From Sphingomonas sp. S2-65 (GTDB lineage Bacteria; Pseudomonadota; Alphaproteobacteria; Sphingomonadales; Sphingomonadaceae): a DNA stretch of 64,000 nt. The stretch is taken from contig NZ_CP090953.1 of the NCBI RefSeq assembly GCF_021513175.1, forward strand, positions 372,001 to 436,000. Direction: 5' to 3'. How positions within the stretch are numbered: the first letter of the stretch is position 1; each line of letters opens with the position of its first letter. Under the pieces are notes generated by a model, which saw only the letters and a program-made list of their open reading frames with translations, was not told where the DNA came from and made no database searches. Below are positions 28,238 through 38,276 of the stretch, one piece after another. Made by a program: the position numbers and the translations under genes.

Positions 28238-28575
28238 GAAGCCCCTCCAGCGACGCGGAGGAGGTGCTTGTAGGCGAACCAGCCGAGTAGGCCCGCGATC
28301 GCCAGCGTGACGAGCACGACTGCGAGCGTGGCCAGACCCGGGCCAATCAGCGTGGCGAGAGTCAGGATCAGCCCGACGAGCAACGCAGTGATCGCCGAAC
28401 AGGCGAGCACCAACGCCACCACGCCGAAGCCCAGCCCGATGCCCGCTTCCCGCAACTTCGCCGTCGCGAGGATCCGGTAATAGCCGACTTCGGCACGCGC
28501 ATAGCTCTTGCCGTCCTCGACCAGCCGACCGATCAGCGCGCCGACGCTCTCTTCCTGTGGTTGCGGTTCAAGCAC
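28234..28575 (-). CDS. Phage holin-X/YqjE-like membrane protein
   Basis: This 113-residue protein has an acidic N-terminus and a helical segment ALIGRLVEDGKSYARAEVGYYR, then two hydrophobic helices (about residues 45-70 and 76-100) joined by a short turn. This matches the Actinobacterial holin-X/YqjE superfamily, which is chromosomal and not a sign of prophage. It overlaps the DUF3618 gene by four bases and follows the YqjD-like gene by 13. Confidence 0.8.
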   Translation of the reverse strand: MLEPQPQEESVGALIGRLVEDGKSYARAEVGYYRILATAKLREAGIGLGFGVVALVLACSAITALLVGLILTLATLIGPGLATLAVVLVTLAIAGLLGWFAYKHLLRVAGGAS

Positions 28576-28588
28576 CCCGAACGCCTCT

Positions 28589-29200
28589 TCAACCCTCTGA
28601 GGTCTGATCGGCGGCGGGTGCAGCCGTCGGGGCTGCGTCGGTCAGGTCCGATGCAGCGTCTACGCCCGACTTGATCAGCCGTGCGAGCACAAAGCCCACT
28701 GCCGCCGCCGTGCCGACCGCGATCGCCGGGCTCTTGCGCACCAGTTCGCCCGCCTGGTCGAACAGCTCGTCCACTTCCTTGTCCCGCAGCGAGTCGGCAA
28801 AGCCGGTGATCGTGTCGGCTGCCGAGCGGGCATATTTGCCATATTCGGCGCCGATCTTCGCATCGACATCGTCTGCCGCGTTCTGGAACATGCGGGCGAC
28901 ATCGTCGAGTGCGGTGGTGGCGCGGTCCTTGCCCTGACCGGCAAAGGCGCGCGCCTGCTCGGCTGCCTGCGTGCCCAGCTTGCCGGCGCCGTCCTTGATC
29001 TGCTGCTTGGCGGTTTCCACCGTGCTCGCGCCGGTGGTGCCGGTCTCTTCGTCCGCGCCGGCGACGTCGTCGGCCGGATCGAAGTCGATTTCCGCTGCTC
29101 CCGTTGTGCCGGTATCTGTCTCCAGCTTGGGGTCTGCGTTGAAGTTCACTGCGCCCGCGGTGCCGCCGCCGGACTGGGTGGTATTGTTCTCATCAGCCAT
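28589..29200 (-). CDS. YqjD/ElaB-like envelope-stress protein
   Basis: From ATG 29200 this is a 203-residue protein. Its Gly/Thr/Asp-rich N-terminal part of about 80 residues is probably disordered. Next comes an amphipathic helix rich in Ala, Lys and Asp, then a membrane-associated segment KSPAIAVGTAAAVGFVLARLI near the end. YqjD/ElaB proteins are stress-induced membrane anchors in enterobacteria. An EcfG-like promoter lies about 30 bases upstream, so this gene and the three after it probably form one general-stress operon. Confidence 0.8.
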   Translation of the reverse strand: MADENNTTQSGGGTAGAVNFNADPKLETDTGTTGAAEIDFDPADDVAGADEETGTTGASTVETAKQQIKDGAGKLGTQAAEQARAFAGQGKDRATTALDDVARMFQNAADDVDAKIGAEYGKYARSAADTITGFADSLRDKEVDELFDQAGELVRKSPAIAVGTAAAVGFVLARLIKSGVDAASDLTDAAPTAAPAADQTSEG

Positions 29201-29231
29201 GCCGAAGCCCTTTCTATGTGCTCCGCCGAAC

Positions 29232-29256
29232 AACCACGGCCACGTTTGCGAGTTCC
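29232..29256 (-). promoter_or_regulatory. EcfG-like general-stress promoter for the YqjD-like operon
   Basis: On the minus strand GGAAC (29256-29252) is followed after 16 bases by GGTT (29235-29232). The alphaproteobacterial EcfG consensus is GGAAC-N16/17-CGTT, so one base of the -10 differs. The predicted transcript would start about 25 bases before the ATG at 29200. Confidence 0.55.
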
Positions 29257-29303
29257 ATGACGAACGGCTAGAGGCTCGCCGCAACCAGCCTCCACGCTGA
29301 TAA

Positions 29304-30593
<1,290 letters not shown>

Positions 30594-30646
30594 ATACGTA
30601 CAAGTCCGCCTTGATTAACGGTGCTGGTTAAGCGAGAATCAATGCC

Positions 30647-30964
30647 ATGGGGCGTACTTCACCAGTCATGACGTTGCTGCGCCGCGCGGGTCTCCCCGCT
30701 GCGGCGCTCATCGCCATCTCCTTCTTCGTCTACAACGCGGCGCTCGGTCCGACCGGGTTCGTCGCGGCGAAGGCGCTGCAGACCGAACTGGCGCAGAAAA
30801 AGGTCGAGTACGCCGCGCTCGACAAGAAGCGTGCCGAGCTCAAGAACCGAGTCGAGCTGCTCGATCCTAAGCGCGGCGCAGACCCGGACATGGTCGACGA
30901 GCTGGTCCGCCGCCAGCTTAACGTGACGCGTCCCGACGAAGTGATCATCCCACTGAACAAGTAG
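30647..30964 (+). CDS. ftsB: FtsB/DivIC-type cell division protein
   Basis: This 105-residue bitopic protein has one N-terminal membrane helix (about residues 15-33) followed by a periplasmic coiled coil (ALQTELAQKKVEYAALDKKRAELKNRV, written here as two heptad blocks around residues 40-70) and a short tail ending in the DEVIIPLNK beta strand. This is the septum formation initiator family, which recruits and activates the septal peptidoglycan synthase FtsWI with FtsL and FtsQ. Its place directly after eno is conserved across proteobacteria. Confidence 0.92.
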   Translation: MGRTSPVMTLLRRAGLPAAALIAISFFVYNAALGPTGFVAAKALQTELAQKKVEYAALDKKRAELKNRVELLDPKRGADPDMVDELVRRQLNVTRPDEVIIPLNK

Positions 30965-31345
30965 CACTCGGCCGCATTTCGGGTCGATCTGGTAAAGTAG
31001 GATTTCGCGTTGTAGCGACGAGGTCGTGCGCAATCCTCACGCCTTTTCACCATGCCTGCCGGACGCTGGGATGCGCTCTGCGCACCGGCTGGAATGCGGT
31101 CTCAACTTCACGCGTTCAGACCGCAACTTTCTCAACTTCACCTCTCATATTGCCGGTCCTTGTCCCTGTGCAGCGCGTCGGCCCTGCCTGTCGCAGCGGG
31201 ACTGCTCCGCCAGAATCGGAAGCGTTCTCGTGCGCTTGCAACCGAGCTCTGGCCTCCTTGCACGCGTTGACGTTGCGTCCAGGCCAGGAACGCGCTTATA
31301 GGCCCGGCACCTATTTTTCCCCCCGGGCATGAGGATTTCCTGACC
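30965..31345 (+). other. Intergenic leader region upstream of pdhA
   Basis: No convincing gene is seen in these 381 bases. The interval has a 7-bp inverted repeat (GCGGTCT at 31096-31102, AGACCGC at 31118-31124). It also has a 12-base direct repeat TCTCAACTTCAC at 31100-31111 and 31130-31141, whose copies start 30 bases apart. It ends with a C-run (about 31319-31324) and GAGGA before the pdhA start. A regulated promoter or leader for the pdh operon is likely, but no clear -35/-10 pair could be fixed. Confidence 0.4.
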
Positions 31346-32395
31346 GTGGCCAAAGCACCGGCACGCATAGCAACGACCGAACCCGCGATCCCGAATCGCG
31401 AACGACCCAATCAGCCGGAGCGATACCAGGCGTCCAAGGAAGAGCTGCTCGCCTTCTACAAGCAGATGCTGCTGATCCGCCGCTTCGAAGAGAAGGCCGG
31501 CCAGCTCTACGGCCTCGGCTTCATCGGCGGCTTCTGCCATCTCTATATCGGCCAGGAGGCTGTTGCGGTCGGCCTGCAGTCCGCGCTGGACGGCGAGAAG
31601 GACTCGGTGATCACCGGCTATCGCGACCATGGCCACATGCTCGCTTATGGCATCGACCCTAAGGTCATCATGGCCGAGCTCACGGGGCGCCAGTCCGGCA
31701 TCTCGAAGGGCAAGGGTGGCTCGATGCACATGTTCTCGACCGAGAAGAAGTTCTACGGCGGTCACGGCATCGTCGGCGCGCAGGTGTCGCTCGGCACCGG
31801 GCTGGCGTTCGCGCACAAGTATAACGAGGATGGCGGCGTCGCGATGGCCTATTTCGGCGATGGCGCATCCAACCAGGGCCAGGTCTACGAATCGTTCAAC
31901 ATGGCCGAGCTGTGGAAGCTCCCGATCATCTACGTGATCGAGAACAACCAATACGCCATGGGCACCAGCGTCAACCGCTCGTCGGCCGAGGATCAGCTCT
32001 ACAAGCGCGGCGAAAGCTTCCGCATTCCGGGCATCCAGGTCGACGGCATGGACGTGCTGGCGTGCCGTGCTGCCGCCGAAGAGGCGCTGGCCTGGGTCCG
32101 CGCGGGCAAGGGGCCGATCATCCTCGAGATGAAGACCTATCGTTATCGCGGCCACTCGATGTCCGATCCGGCCAAGTACCGGTCGCGTGAGGAAGTCCAG
32201 TCGGTTCGCGACAAGTCCGATCCGATCGAGGCCGTGAAGCGCGAACTCGAGGCGCTCGGCGTTCGCGAAGAAGAGCTGAAGCCGATCGAGCAGGAGATCC
32301 GCAAGGTGGTCAACGAGTCGGCCGACTATGCCGAACAGACTCCCGAGCCCGATCCTGCTGAACTGTATACCGACGTGCTGGTGGAGACCTACTGA
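31346..32395 (+). CDS. pdhA: Pyruvate dehydrogenase E1 component, alpha subunit
   Basis: This is the thiamine-diphosphate-dependent alpha subunit of the E1 heterotetramer that decarboxylates pyruvate. The 349-residue protein contains the E1-alpha signatures [20 protein letters not shown], the ThDP/Mg motif [17 protein letters not shown] and the phosphorylation-loop equivalent [15 protein letters not shown]. The start is GTG at 31346. The stop is one base before the pdhB ATG, so the two chains are made together. Confidence 0.97.
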   Translation: MAKAPARIATTEPAIPNRERPNQPERYQASKEELLAFYKQMLLIRRFEEKAGQLYGLGFIGGFCHLYIGQEAVAVGLQSALDGEKDSVITGYRDHGHMLAYGIDPKVIMAELTGRQSGISKGKGGSMHMFSTEKKFYGGHGIVGAQVSLGTGLAFAHKYNEDGGVAMAYFGDGASNQGQVYESFNMAELWKLPIIYVIENNQYAMGTSVNRSSAEDQLYKRGESFRIPGIQVDGMDVLACRAAAEEALAWVRAGKGPIILEMKTYRYRGHSMSDPAKYRSREEVQSVRDKSDPIEAVKRELEALGVREEELKPIEQEIRKVVNESADYAEQTPEPDPAELYTDVLVETY

Positions 32396-32396
32396 G

Positions 32397-33809
32397 ATGG
32401 CGATCGAACTCAAAATGCCGGCGCTTTCGCCGACCATGGAAGAGGGCACGCTCGCCAAGTGGCTGGTCAAGGAAGGCGACGTCGTGAAGTCTGGCGACAT
32501 CCTGGCCGAGATCGAGACCGACAAGGCGACGATGGAATTCGAAGCCGTCGACGAAGGCACGATCGCCAAGATCACCGTCGCCGAGGGTACCGATAACGTA
32601 AAGGTCGGCACGGTCATCGCATTGATCGCGGGCGAGGGCGAGGATGCTTCGGCGGCCTCGGCTCCGGCACCTGCCGCTGCTGCCGCGCCGCAGGAGACCC
32701 CGGCCGACCAGAAGACCGAGCCCACTTCGGAAAACAGGCCGCAGGAAACCGGCACCGCGCAGCTGACCGCGGCGGTCGAAAAGACCCAGGTCGCCGCCGA
32801 TCCGTCGATTCCGCAGGGCACCGAGATGGTCAAGACGACCGTCCGCGAAGCGCTGCGCGACGCGATGGCCGAGGAAATGCGCGCCGACCCGCGCATCTTC
32901 GTGATGGGCGAGGAAGTCGCCGAGTATCAGGGCGCCTACAAGGTCACGCAGGGCCTGCTCGAGGAGTTCGGTGGCAAGCGCGTCATCGACACGCCGATCA
33001 CCGAATATGGCTTTGCCGGCATCGGCACGGGCGCGGCGATGGGCGGACTGAAGCCGATCGTCGAGTTCATGACGTTCAACTTCGCCATGCAGGCGATCGA
33101 TCACATCGTGAACTCGGCTGCCAAGACCAACTACATGTCCGGCGGCCAGATGCGCTGCCCGATCGTGTTCCGCGGTCCCAACGGCGCGGCGTCGCGCGTC
33201 GGTGCGCAGCACTCGCAGAATTACGGCCCCTGGTATGCCAGCGTCCCCGGTCTGATCGTGATCGCGCCTTATGATGCGGCCGACGCCAAGGGTCTGCTCA
33301 AGGCGGCGATCCGTTCGGAAGATCCGGTCGTGTTCCTCGAAAACGAGCTGATGTACGGTCGCCACTTCGACGTGCCCAAGCTCGACGATTATGTTCTGCC
33401 GATCGGCAAGGCCCGCATCGTCCGCTCGGGCAAGGACGTTACCATCGTTTCCTACTCGATCGGCGTCGGCGTCGCGCTCGAAGCCGCCGAGACGCTGGCA
33501 GGCGAGGGGATCGATGCCGAAGTGATCGACTTGCGCACGCTACGCCCGCTCGACACCGCGACGGTGCTCGAGAGCCTGAAGAAGACCAACCGCATGGTGG
33601 TGGTCGAAGAGGGCTGGCCGACCTGCTCGATCTCCTCCGAGATCGTCGCGGTGGCGATGGAGCAGGGCTTCGACGACCTCGACGCCCCCGTGCTGCGCGT
33701 CACCAACGAAGACGTCCCGCTGCCTTATGCGGCGAACCTCGAGAAGCTCGCCTTGGTCGACGCCGCCCGCGTGGTGACGGCGGTGAAGAAGGTGACGTAC
33801 AAGGCGTAA
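32397..33809 (+). CDS. pdhB: Pyruvate dehydrogenase E1 component, beta subunit, with N-terminal lipoyl domain
   Basis: This is the beta subunit of pyruvate dehydrogenase E1, 470 residues long. Residues 1-80 form a lipoyl/biotinyl domain with the modified lysine in [11 protein letters not shown]. An Ala/Pro-rich linker of about 50 residues follows, and then the E1-beta catalytic body ([34 protein letters not shown] in part, then ENELMYG and the transketolase C-domain). The extra lipoyl domain is characteristic of alphaproteobacterial PdhB. E2 and E3 genes are not in the window. The frame is open upstream, but ATG 32397 begins the lipoyl domain. Confidence 0.97.
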   Translation: MAIELKMPALSPTMEEGTLAKWLVKEGDVVKSGDILAEIETDKATMEFEAVDEGTIAKITVAEGTDNVKVGTVIALIAGEGEDASAASAPAPAAAAAPQETPADQKTEPTSENRPQETGTAQLTAAVEKTQVAADPSIPQGTEMVKTTVREALRDAMAEEMRADPRIFVMGEEVAEYQGAYKVTQGLLEEFGGKRVIDTPITEYGFAGIGTGAAMGGLKPIVEFMTFNFAMQAIDHIVNSAAKTNYMSGGQMRCPIVFRGPNGAASRVGAQHSQNYGPWYASVPGLIVIAPYDAADAKGLLKAAIRSEDPVVFLENELMYGRHFDVPKLDDYVLPIGKARIVRSGKDVTIVSYSIGVGVALEAAETLAGEGIDAEVIDLRTLRPLDTATVLESLKKTNRMVVVEEGWPTCSISSEIVAVAMEQGFDDLDAPVLRVTNEDVPLPYAANLEKLALVDAARVVTAVKKVTYKA

Positions 33810-33813
33810 GTAG

Positions 33814-33848
33814 GTGACGGTGAACGGCTACAGGCCGTTCGCCGTCAC
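33814..33848. terminator. Stem-loop between convergent pdhB and tadE
   Basis: GTGACGGTGAACGGC and GCCGTTCGCCGTCAC pair over 15 bases with one mismatch around a short loop. It starts four bases after the pdhB stop and overlaps the last codons of the convergent pseudopilin gene. No T-run follows, so its strength as a terminator is uncertain. Confidence 0.5.
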
Positions 33849-34490
33849 GCAATTCGACTTGGGAGGAAATCTGGCGGGGTCTGGCGTAGGCGTGTCAAGC
33901 TGTGTGCTGCGAGCCCGGAACATCGCCGTACGAGTAAATGCCGTGTCCAGATTGACCCATCTGAACGGCACTTTGCTGAAGACTGGCTGATAGTCGTACG
34001 TCACTTGGACGTGGAACATCAGCTCGTTGAGCGGCAGCATGCGCGTTCGCGGCAGCGTAGCCAGCGGTGTCGTCTTCATGCAGCCGATCACCGGCTGCGC
34101 GGCGACATAGCCGCCGTCAAAGCGTTGCCAGACGAAACGTGTCTCTACTGCTCCATTGCCGTCAAGATCGGTGCCGCGAACACTGCTGATTACAACTCGT
34201 CCATGATTGCGCAGATCGAAAGGCTGTGCGGTCAGATCGATAGCGCTGAAAAGGTCATAGATCTCGCCCTCTGTCGCACTGATGGCGCCAACGCCGCTTT
34301 GTGCGACTAGATCGGCAGTCATCGCCGCGAGGCGCTGTGTGCGATTATTTGCCAGCACATAGTTTCCGACTTCGATGCCTGTCAGCACGAAGCCAAGAAA
34401 CAGCGGTAACATCAGCCCAAATTCAAGCATGGCGACGGCGCTTCGATCTGCCGCCGCCGCCTGCAATCGAGTGCGGTAAGGTCGCAACAT
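33828..34490 (-). CDS. TadE-family pseudopilin
   Basis: This 220-residue protein has a short basic N-terminus and then a TadE-type hydrophobic segment (SAVAMLEFGLMLPLFLGFVLT, with Glu at the conserved +5-like position). Its periplasmic part has DLDGNGAVET and several cysteines. TadE-like minor pilins belong to the Flp/Tad pilus system; their exact assembly role is not settled. It shares one base with the end of the preceding tadE-like gene. The other tad/flp genes are not in the window. Confidence 0.8.
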   Translation of the reverse strand: MLRPYRTRLQAAAADRSAVAMLEFGLMLPLFLGFVLTGIEVGNYVLANNRTQRLAAMTADLVAQSGVGAISATEGEIYDLFSAIDLTAQPFDLRNHGRVVISSVRGTDLDGNGAVETRFVWQRFDGGYVAAQPVIGCMKTTPLATLPRTRMLPLNELMFHVQVTYDYQPVFSKVPFRWVNLDTAFTRTAMFRARSTQLDTPTPDPARFPPKSNCVTANGL

Positions 34491-35071
34491 TATATAGCCT
34501 TCCGAACAACCGCTTCGTTGCGGACGACCGTGGTTGCCTTTAGGTCCATCCCCAGGCCCAAACCCAGGTCTCGCCCCAGAAACCCGAAGAGCACGCGTTT
34601 GGGGAAAACCGCGGTCACGCTAATGACGTCGCCCGGGCCGCCCAATGTGCCGGTGATAGGGATCGCGGGATCCCAATGTCCGTTCCGGTTCCGATCCTCG
34701 TAAGCCTCACCGATATCGTAGGCCTTGTTCCTGTTGGCGTCGGTGTATGGCTCGGGGTACGCGGTGCTGAAGTCATGGAAGACTCGGGTCTCGATCTGGA
34801 TCGTTCGACCCGGTTCAGTGGGGAAGATCGCCATGGTTCGGCTGATGCTCTCCCGCAGCGAATTGAACCGATTGCTTTCCGAGGCTTCGAGGCTCGCCGT
34901 CGCTACGCGGGCGGCTTCGGTAACGGCCCCTTCAAGCGCTACGCGCGCAAAGATCATGTGCCCGACTTCCAACGACCCGCAGATCAGCATGAGCATGACG
35001 GGGGCAAGCATCGCGAATTCGACCGCGGTCACGCCACGGTCGTCGCCGCGAAAGTGTCTTATCGATTTCAT
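34490..35071 (-). CDS. TadE-family pseudopilin
   Basis: This is a second TadE-like protein, 193 residues, with the family start DDRGVTAVEFAMLAPVMLMLI (the processing-type Glu follows the short leader) and a region VALEGAVTEAARVAT found in TadE/TadF proteins. The periplasmic part has an Asp/Asn-rich stretch (TDANRNKAYDIGEAYEDRN) that resembles a calcium-binding loop. It overlaps tadG by four bases, so the three genes form one unit. Confidence 0.85.
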   Translation of the reverse strand: MKSIRHFRGDDRGVTAVEFAMLAPVMLMLICGSLEVGHMIFARVALEGAVTEAARVATASLEASESNRFNSLRESISRTMAIFPTEPGRTIQIETRVFHDFSTAYPEPYTDANRNKAYDIGEAYEDRNRNGHWDPAIPITGTLGGPGDVISVTAVFPKRVLFGFLGRDLGLGLGMDLKATTVVRNEAVVRKAI

Positions 35072-36924
35072 TGTATCAGGTGCAAATCTACGAGTTCTGA
35101 CGCAACTGTCTGGAAAGCCCGCTTCAACTCATCCGTGTTACTCGTGCGGTATACGCGGTTTGGCGCACAATTGTTGAATGCCGTGTTCACTTCATTCGAA
35201 TTGGCCACCAGCGCAATTATGTAGACCTCGGGCGGATTGGTCTCCCGCTGCATGTTCGCACACACCTTGGAAAAGCGCCGGAGCATCTGCTGCTCGCCAT
35301 TTGCCGGGTTGGCTGAGATGCGCCCATCAGACCAGCGACCGTACCAGGAGAAAGTTCGATCCGTATATCCGTTCTGGGTCTCACCAATCTCGTTCAAGCC
35401 GTCGGTCATGAACACGAGCGCTCGCCTAGGCTGTTCGTTCGTCGGGTTGGTCCGACTAAAGACGTCGCTTCGGACGAGCAGACGATAACCCCACAGCAGG
35501 CCGCTGTGATGGATCGTGCCGTTCGCCGGATAAATCGCGCCGTTCTTGTTATCGATGTAGGAGTTGTACTCACTCTTCTGCCGTCCATAGGCGACCGGCA
35601 GCGCTTCTTCCGGGCATTGCCAATTCGGGCTTGGCATCAGGGTCTTGTAGTTGTTCCCGTTGTTATGGCCTGTGATACCACCGTCCTTGTTGACCGTGGC
35701 GGTCTCCGGCGCACGCCACCCGTCACGGTTTGACGGCGGGAAGCTGCGCCACTCGACCTTCCAGTTGTTGGTCGTGCGGGTTCCACTAGTCGGATTGTAG
35801 TAGCTGCCGTCCGTTGCCCGAATGACGTCGTCGCTGGCGGTTCCGGAACCGTTGTTTAGCCCAATGTAGTAATCGTATAAGAACGAGCGATAGAGAGGCG
35901 TATTGGCGAGGTAGTCTGCTCCGGAGTCACCCTCGGTGCTGGAGTTTAGCCGATACAAATTGTTGCCGGGTTCGACCTGTGCGTTATTGTAGAAGGCGCT
36001 TGTGCGGTTGGCGCGATTTGCCACCGTGTCGTTTGTCGAGCCTCTTGCGATGTCTGGTACGTACATCGGTGGAACGAAGAAAGGCTCAACGGCCGGAGCT
36101 TCATACCCGGGCAGCGCCCGCGTGAGGTCCCAAGCGTTGGCTTCGGACACCAGCCGGTCGGCGCTTACGTCCTTGACGGTCGAGTCCGCCATGACGCATC
36201 CTTTCCACGCATAGCGATTTGTGGGCCAGGCGCCCCATCCCGCAGCGCGTCCCGACGTGAAACCGTCGATACTTTGAATGGCACTCGCTCTTTTCGCCTG
36301 GAGCAGATGACCCACATTCACGGTGACGTCGTACGGGATGATCCCCACCGCGAGGTCGCGCCGCGTCGCGGCTCCCTGATGCACGATGTCAATGAAGCTT
36401 TTGGCTGCTTCCTTGAGGGCCATGATACGGGTCTTGCCGCCACTGAGCGCGTCTTTCATCGAGCCGGTGTTGTCGAGCACCATCATCACTTCGAGCGGAC
36501 GCGGCTGGAGTTCCGCCTTTGCGGTTGCCACCAGTTCCTTGCTAGAAAATCCGAAGATGCGCATGAACGTCATGCGAACCGTCGCTCTCGCCACCACGGT
36601 CGTCACATTGATGCCGTTCAAGACCTCGAAACGGGGCGAGACGGTGATGTTGGTTGTGCCCATATAGGCCGGGCTTTGCGAGAAATTCCCGTCGAAATAA
36701 GCCGCGACCTGCTGAGTCCGGGAGCTCGGTGACCCGTCGGTGACGGCGAAGGAGCGAGCGCCCGCCAAGGCTGCAGCATCCACGCCCGCTTGCAACTGAG
36801 ACTTCACGATGTACATGCGGCCGGCATCAATCGCGCCACCCAGGGCAGCAATCGCCGGGATCAAGCCAACGGTCATCATAGCAATCGCCGAGCCACGCCG
36901 GTCGCGCTTGAGCTTCCGCAGCAT
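35068..36924 (-). CDS. TadG-like protein with vWA domain
   Basis: From ATG 36924 this is a 618-residue protein. It begins with the TadG signature DRRGSAIAMMTVGLIPAIAALGGAIDAGRMY, quoted here in two parts around the single membrane helix. The vWA domain has the MIDAS motif VLDNTGSM and, far downstream, LVFMTDGLNE. The insert between them is long and Asn/Gly/Thr-rich. TadG is thought to anchor the Tad pilus machine or its pilins. An earlier in-frame ATG at 36984 has a better ribosome site (AAGGA), but the family starts near 36924. GC is somewhat lower than in the neighbours. Confidence 0.87.
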   Translation of the reverse strand: MLRKLKRDRRGSAIAMMTVGLIPAIAALGGAIDAGRMYIVKSQLQAGVDAAALAGARSFAVTDGSPSSRTQQVAAYFDGNFSQSPAYMGTTNITVSPRFEVLNGINVTTVVARATVRMTFMRIFGFSSKELVATAKAELQPRPLEVMMVLDNTGSMKDALSGGKTRIMALKEAAKSFIDIVHQGAATRRDLAVGIIPYDVTVNVGHLLQAKRASAIQSIDGFTSGRAAGWGAWPTNRYAWKGCVMADSTVKDVSADRLVSEANAWDLTRALPGYEAPAVEPFFVPPMYVPDIARGSTNDTVANRANRTSAFYNNAQVEPGNNLYRLNSSTEGDSGADYLANTPLYRSFLYDYYIGLNNGSGTASDDVIRATDGSYYNPTSGTRTTNNWKVEWRSFPPSNRDGWRAPETATVNKDGGITGHNNGNNYKTLMPSPNWQCPEEALPVAYGRQKSEYNSYIDNKNGAIYPANGTIHHSGLLWGYRLLVRSDVFSRTNPTNEQPRRALVFMTDGLNEIGETQNGYTDRTFSWYGRWSDGRISANPANGEQQMLRRFSKVCANMQRETNPPEVYIIALVANSNEVNTAFNNCAPNRVYRTSNTDELKRAFQTVASELVDLHLIQ

Positions 36925-37057
36925 AGCGCGGCAAGCCTGAGATGATCGGTATACCCCAGGTGCTAAGGGGCGCAACTTGTACATGGAGCGTTCCTTCGGC
37001 CCAGATGCAACGGCTCTGGGTAAGCAAAATTCGTAGGAAACTATTTGCGTAACGGCG

Positions 37058-37072
37058 TTAATTCCGCGTTAG
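37058..37072. promoter_or_regulatory. CtrA-like box between tadG and the NDUFAF6-like gene
   Basis: TTAA-N7-TTAG (TTAA at 37058-37061, TTAG at 37069-37072) differs from the CtrA consensus TTAA-N7-TTAA by one base. Tad pilus genes are CtrA targets in Caulobacter, which makes the site plausible. Confidence 0.35.
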
Positions 37073-37087
37073 CGCGCTAGGAGGTTT

Positions 37088-37747
37088 ATGCAGGTACCTG
37101 TCCCTGAGATCCCCGTAGAGCGGCGCCTGATCCTCAGCTATGCGCCGGATGCCGGTCGCGAGGGACTGGGCGCGTTGATGGCGCTCGACGATGCATTGGC
37201 GGTGCTGCTGCGGACCACCAGGGAGCCAGCATTGGGGCAGCTGCGGCTGGCATGGTGGCGTGAATCCCTCGAGAAACTCGATCGGGCAGCGGCGCCAGCC
37301 GAGCCGACGCTTCAGTGGTTGGAGCGCAGCGTGGTCGGCCGGGGTGTGTCGGGCGAGTCGTTGGTGCCAGTCGTTCACGGCTGGGAAGTGCTGGTCGAGG
37401 AGGAGCAGCTTGACCAGGCCGCGATGGAGCGGTTCGGCGCAGGACGAGCTCGCCTGTTCCTGGCAGCTGGAGCAGTGATGGGCGCGGCAAAAGATGACCC
37501 GTTGTTAGAGGCAGGGCAGGGGTGGGCATTAGCCGATCTGTCCGCCCATCTGACCGAACCCCAAGCGGTGGAAACTGCCCGCGAAATGGCTCGGCCGTTC
37601 CTAGCTCAAGCCTTAGCGCGCAAGTGGAGTAGCAACGGCCGGGCACTTGGGGCGATGACCCATCTGGCACAGATGCGACTGGAAGATAAATTTGGACCAG
37701 TGCAGCGCGTTTCCCGCTTGTTGTGGCATCGGCTTTCGGGGCGATGA
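37088..37747 (+). CDS. Squalene/phytoene synthase-like protein (NDUFAF6 type)
   Basis: This 219-residue protein contains LGQLRLAWWRESLEKLD, a hallmark of the squalene/phytoene synthase superfamily branch that includes the complex I assembly factor NDUFAF6. The Asp-rich prenyl-diphosphate motifs (DxxxD) of real synthases are not visible, and the protein is shorter than they are. It is thus unlikely to make squalene. A complex I assembly role is possible, since nuo genes lie in this chromosome region, but this is inference. It starts at ATG 37088, six bases after TAGGAGG. Confidence 0.7.
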   Translation: MQVPVPEIPVERRLILSYAPDAGREGLGALMALDDALAVLLRTTREPALGQLRLAWWRESLEKLDRAAAPAEPTLQWLERSVVGRGVSGESLVPVVHGWEVLVEEEQLDQAAMERFGAGRARLFLAAGAVMGAAKDDPLLEAGQGWALADLSAHLTEPQAVETAREMARPFLAQALARKWSSNGRALGAMTHLAQMRLEDKFGPVQRVSRLLWHRLSGR

Positions 37748-37805
37748 TAGTTGCAAAGCGGGAAGAAATAGATAGCCTGTAGGAACCCGAACGGGAGGCA
37801 CGACG

Positions 37806-38276
37806 ATGTGGCGCTATTTCTTGGGCGTAGCTGCGGTGCTGTTGCTTGGCGTCGCCGGTATCTTTTTCTTTCGTGCGCCCGCCTCGTCTGCGCCGAGCCT
37901 GCCGGCTGCGCCCGCGGCGGTTGTTGGATCCGACGGCGGTGAGGGAGAGGACGCGCTGCCTGACGAGGCACCCAGCGCTACGGCGAAAACACGCGAGCAG
38001 AAGCGGTTCGACCGCTACGACAAGGATCGCGACGATAGCGTGACGCGCGAGGAATATCTCGTGTCACGTCGCAAGGCTTTCGCCAAGCTCGACACCAACA
38101 GCGACGGACGGCTGACATTCGAGGAGTGGGTGGTCAAGACTTCCACAAAGTTCGCCGGCGCAGACAACGACAAGTCTGGCGCGCTCACGCGAGCGGAGTT
38201 CGTGACCACCGCGCCGAAGCGCAAAGCCAAGAAACCCGCCTGTGCCTGCAAGCCGGCCGAGACCAGCGAGGACTAG
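37806..38276 (+). CDS. Membrane-anchored EF-hand protein
   Basis: This 156-residue protein has one N-terminal membrane anchor (about residues 4-22) and a Pro/Ala-rich linker. Three EF-hand loops follow, at D72-E83, D96-E107 and D120-E131, each with acidic residues at the ligand positions. The tail is Lys-rich and ends [15 protein letters not shown], with two cysteines. It probably binds calcium on the periplasmic side. Its stop overlaps the end of the convergent trmFO by four bases. Confidence 0.85.
   Translation: MWRYFLGVAAVLLLGVAGIFFFRAPASSAPSLPAAPAAVVGSDGGEGEDALPDEAPSATAKTREQKRFDRYDKDRDDSVTREEYLVSRRKAFAKLDTNSDGRLTFEEWVVKTSTKFAGADNDKSGALTRAEFVTTAPKRKAKKPACACKPAETSED

Noticed and set aside
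28234..28575. Holin-like gene as evidence of prophage
   Set aside because: Holin-X/YqjE proteins of this type are chromosomal envelope proteins, and no phage structural or lysis genes are near.
30614..30632. Two TTAA words before ftsB as a CtrA box
   Set aside because: The spacing between them is nine bases, not the seven required by the consensus.
31145..32896. 583-codon minus-strand frame over the pdhA leader, pdhA and the start of pdhB
   Set aside because: It covers two well-supported genes, has no ribosome site or domain, and is produced by codon bias.
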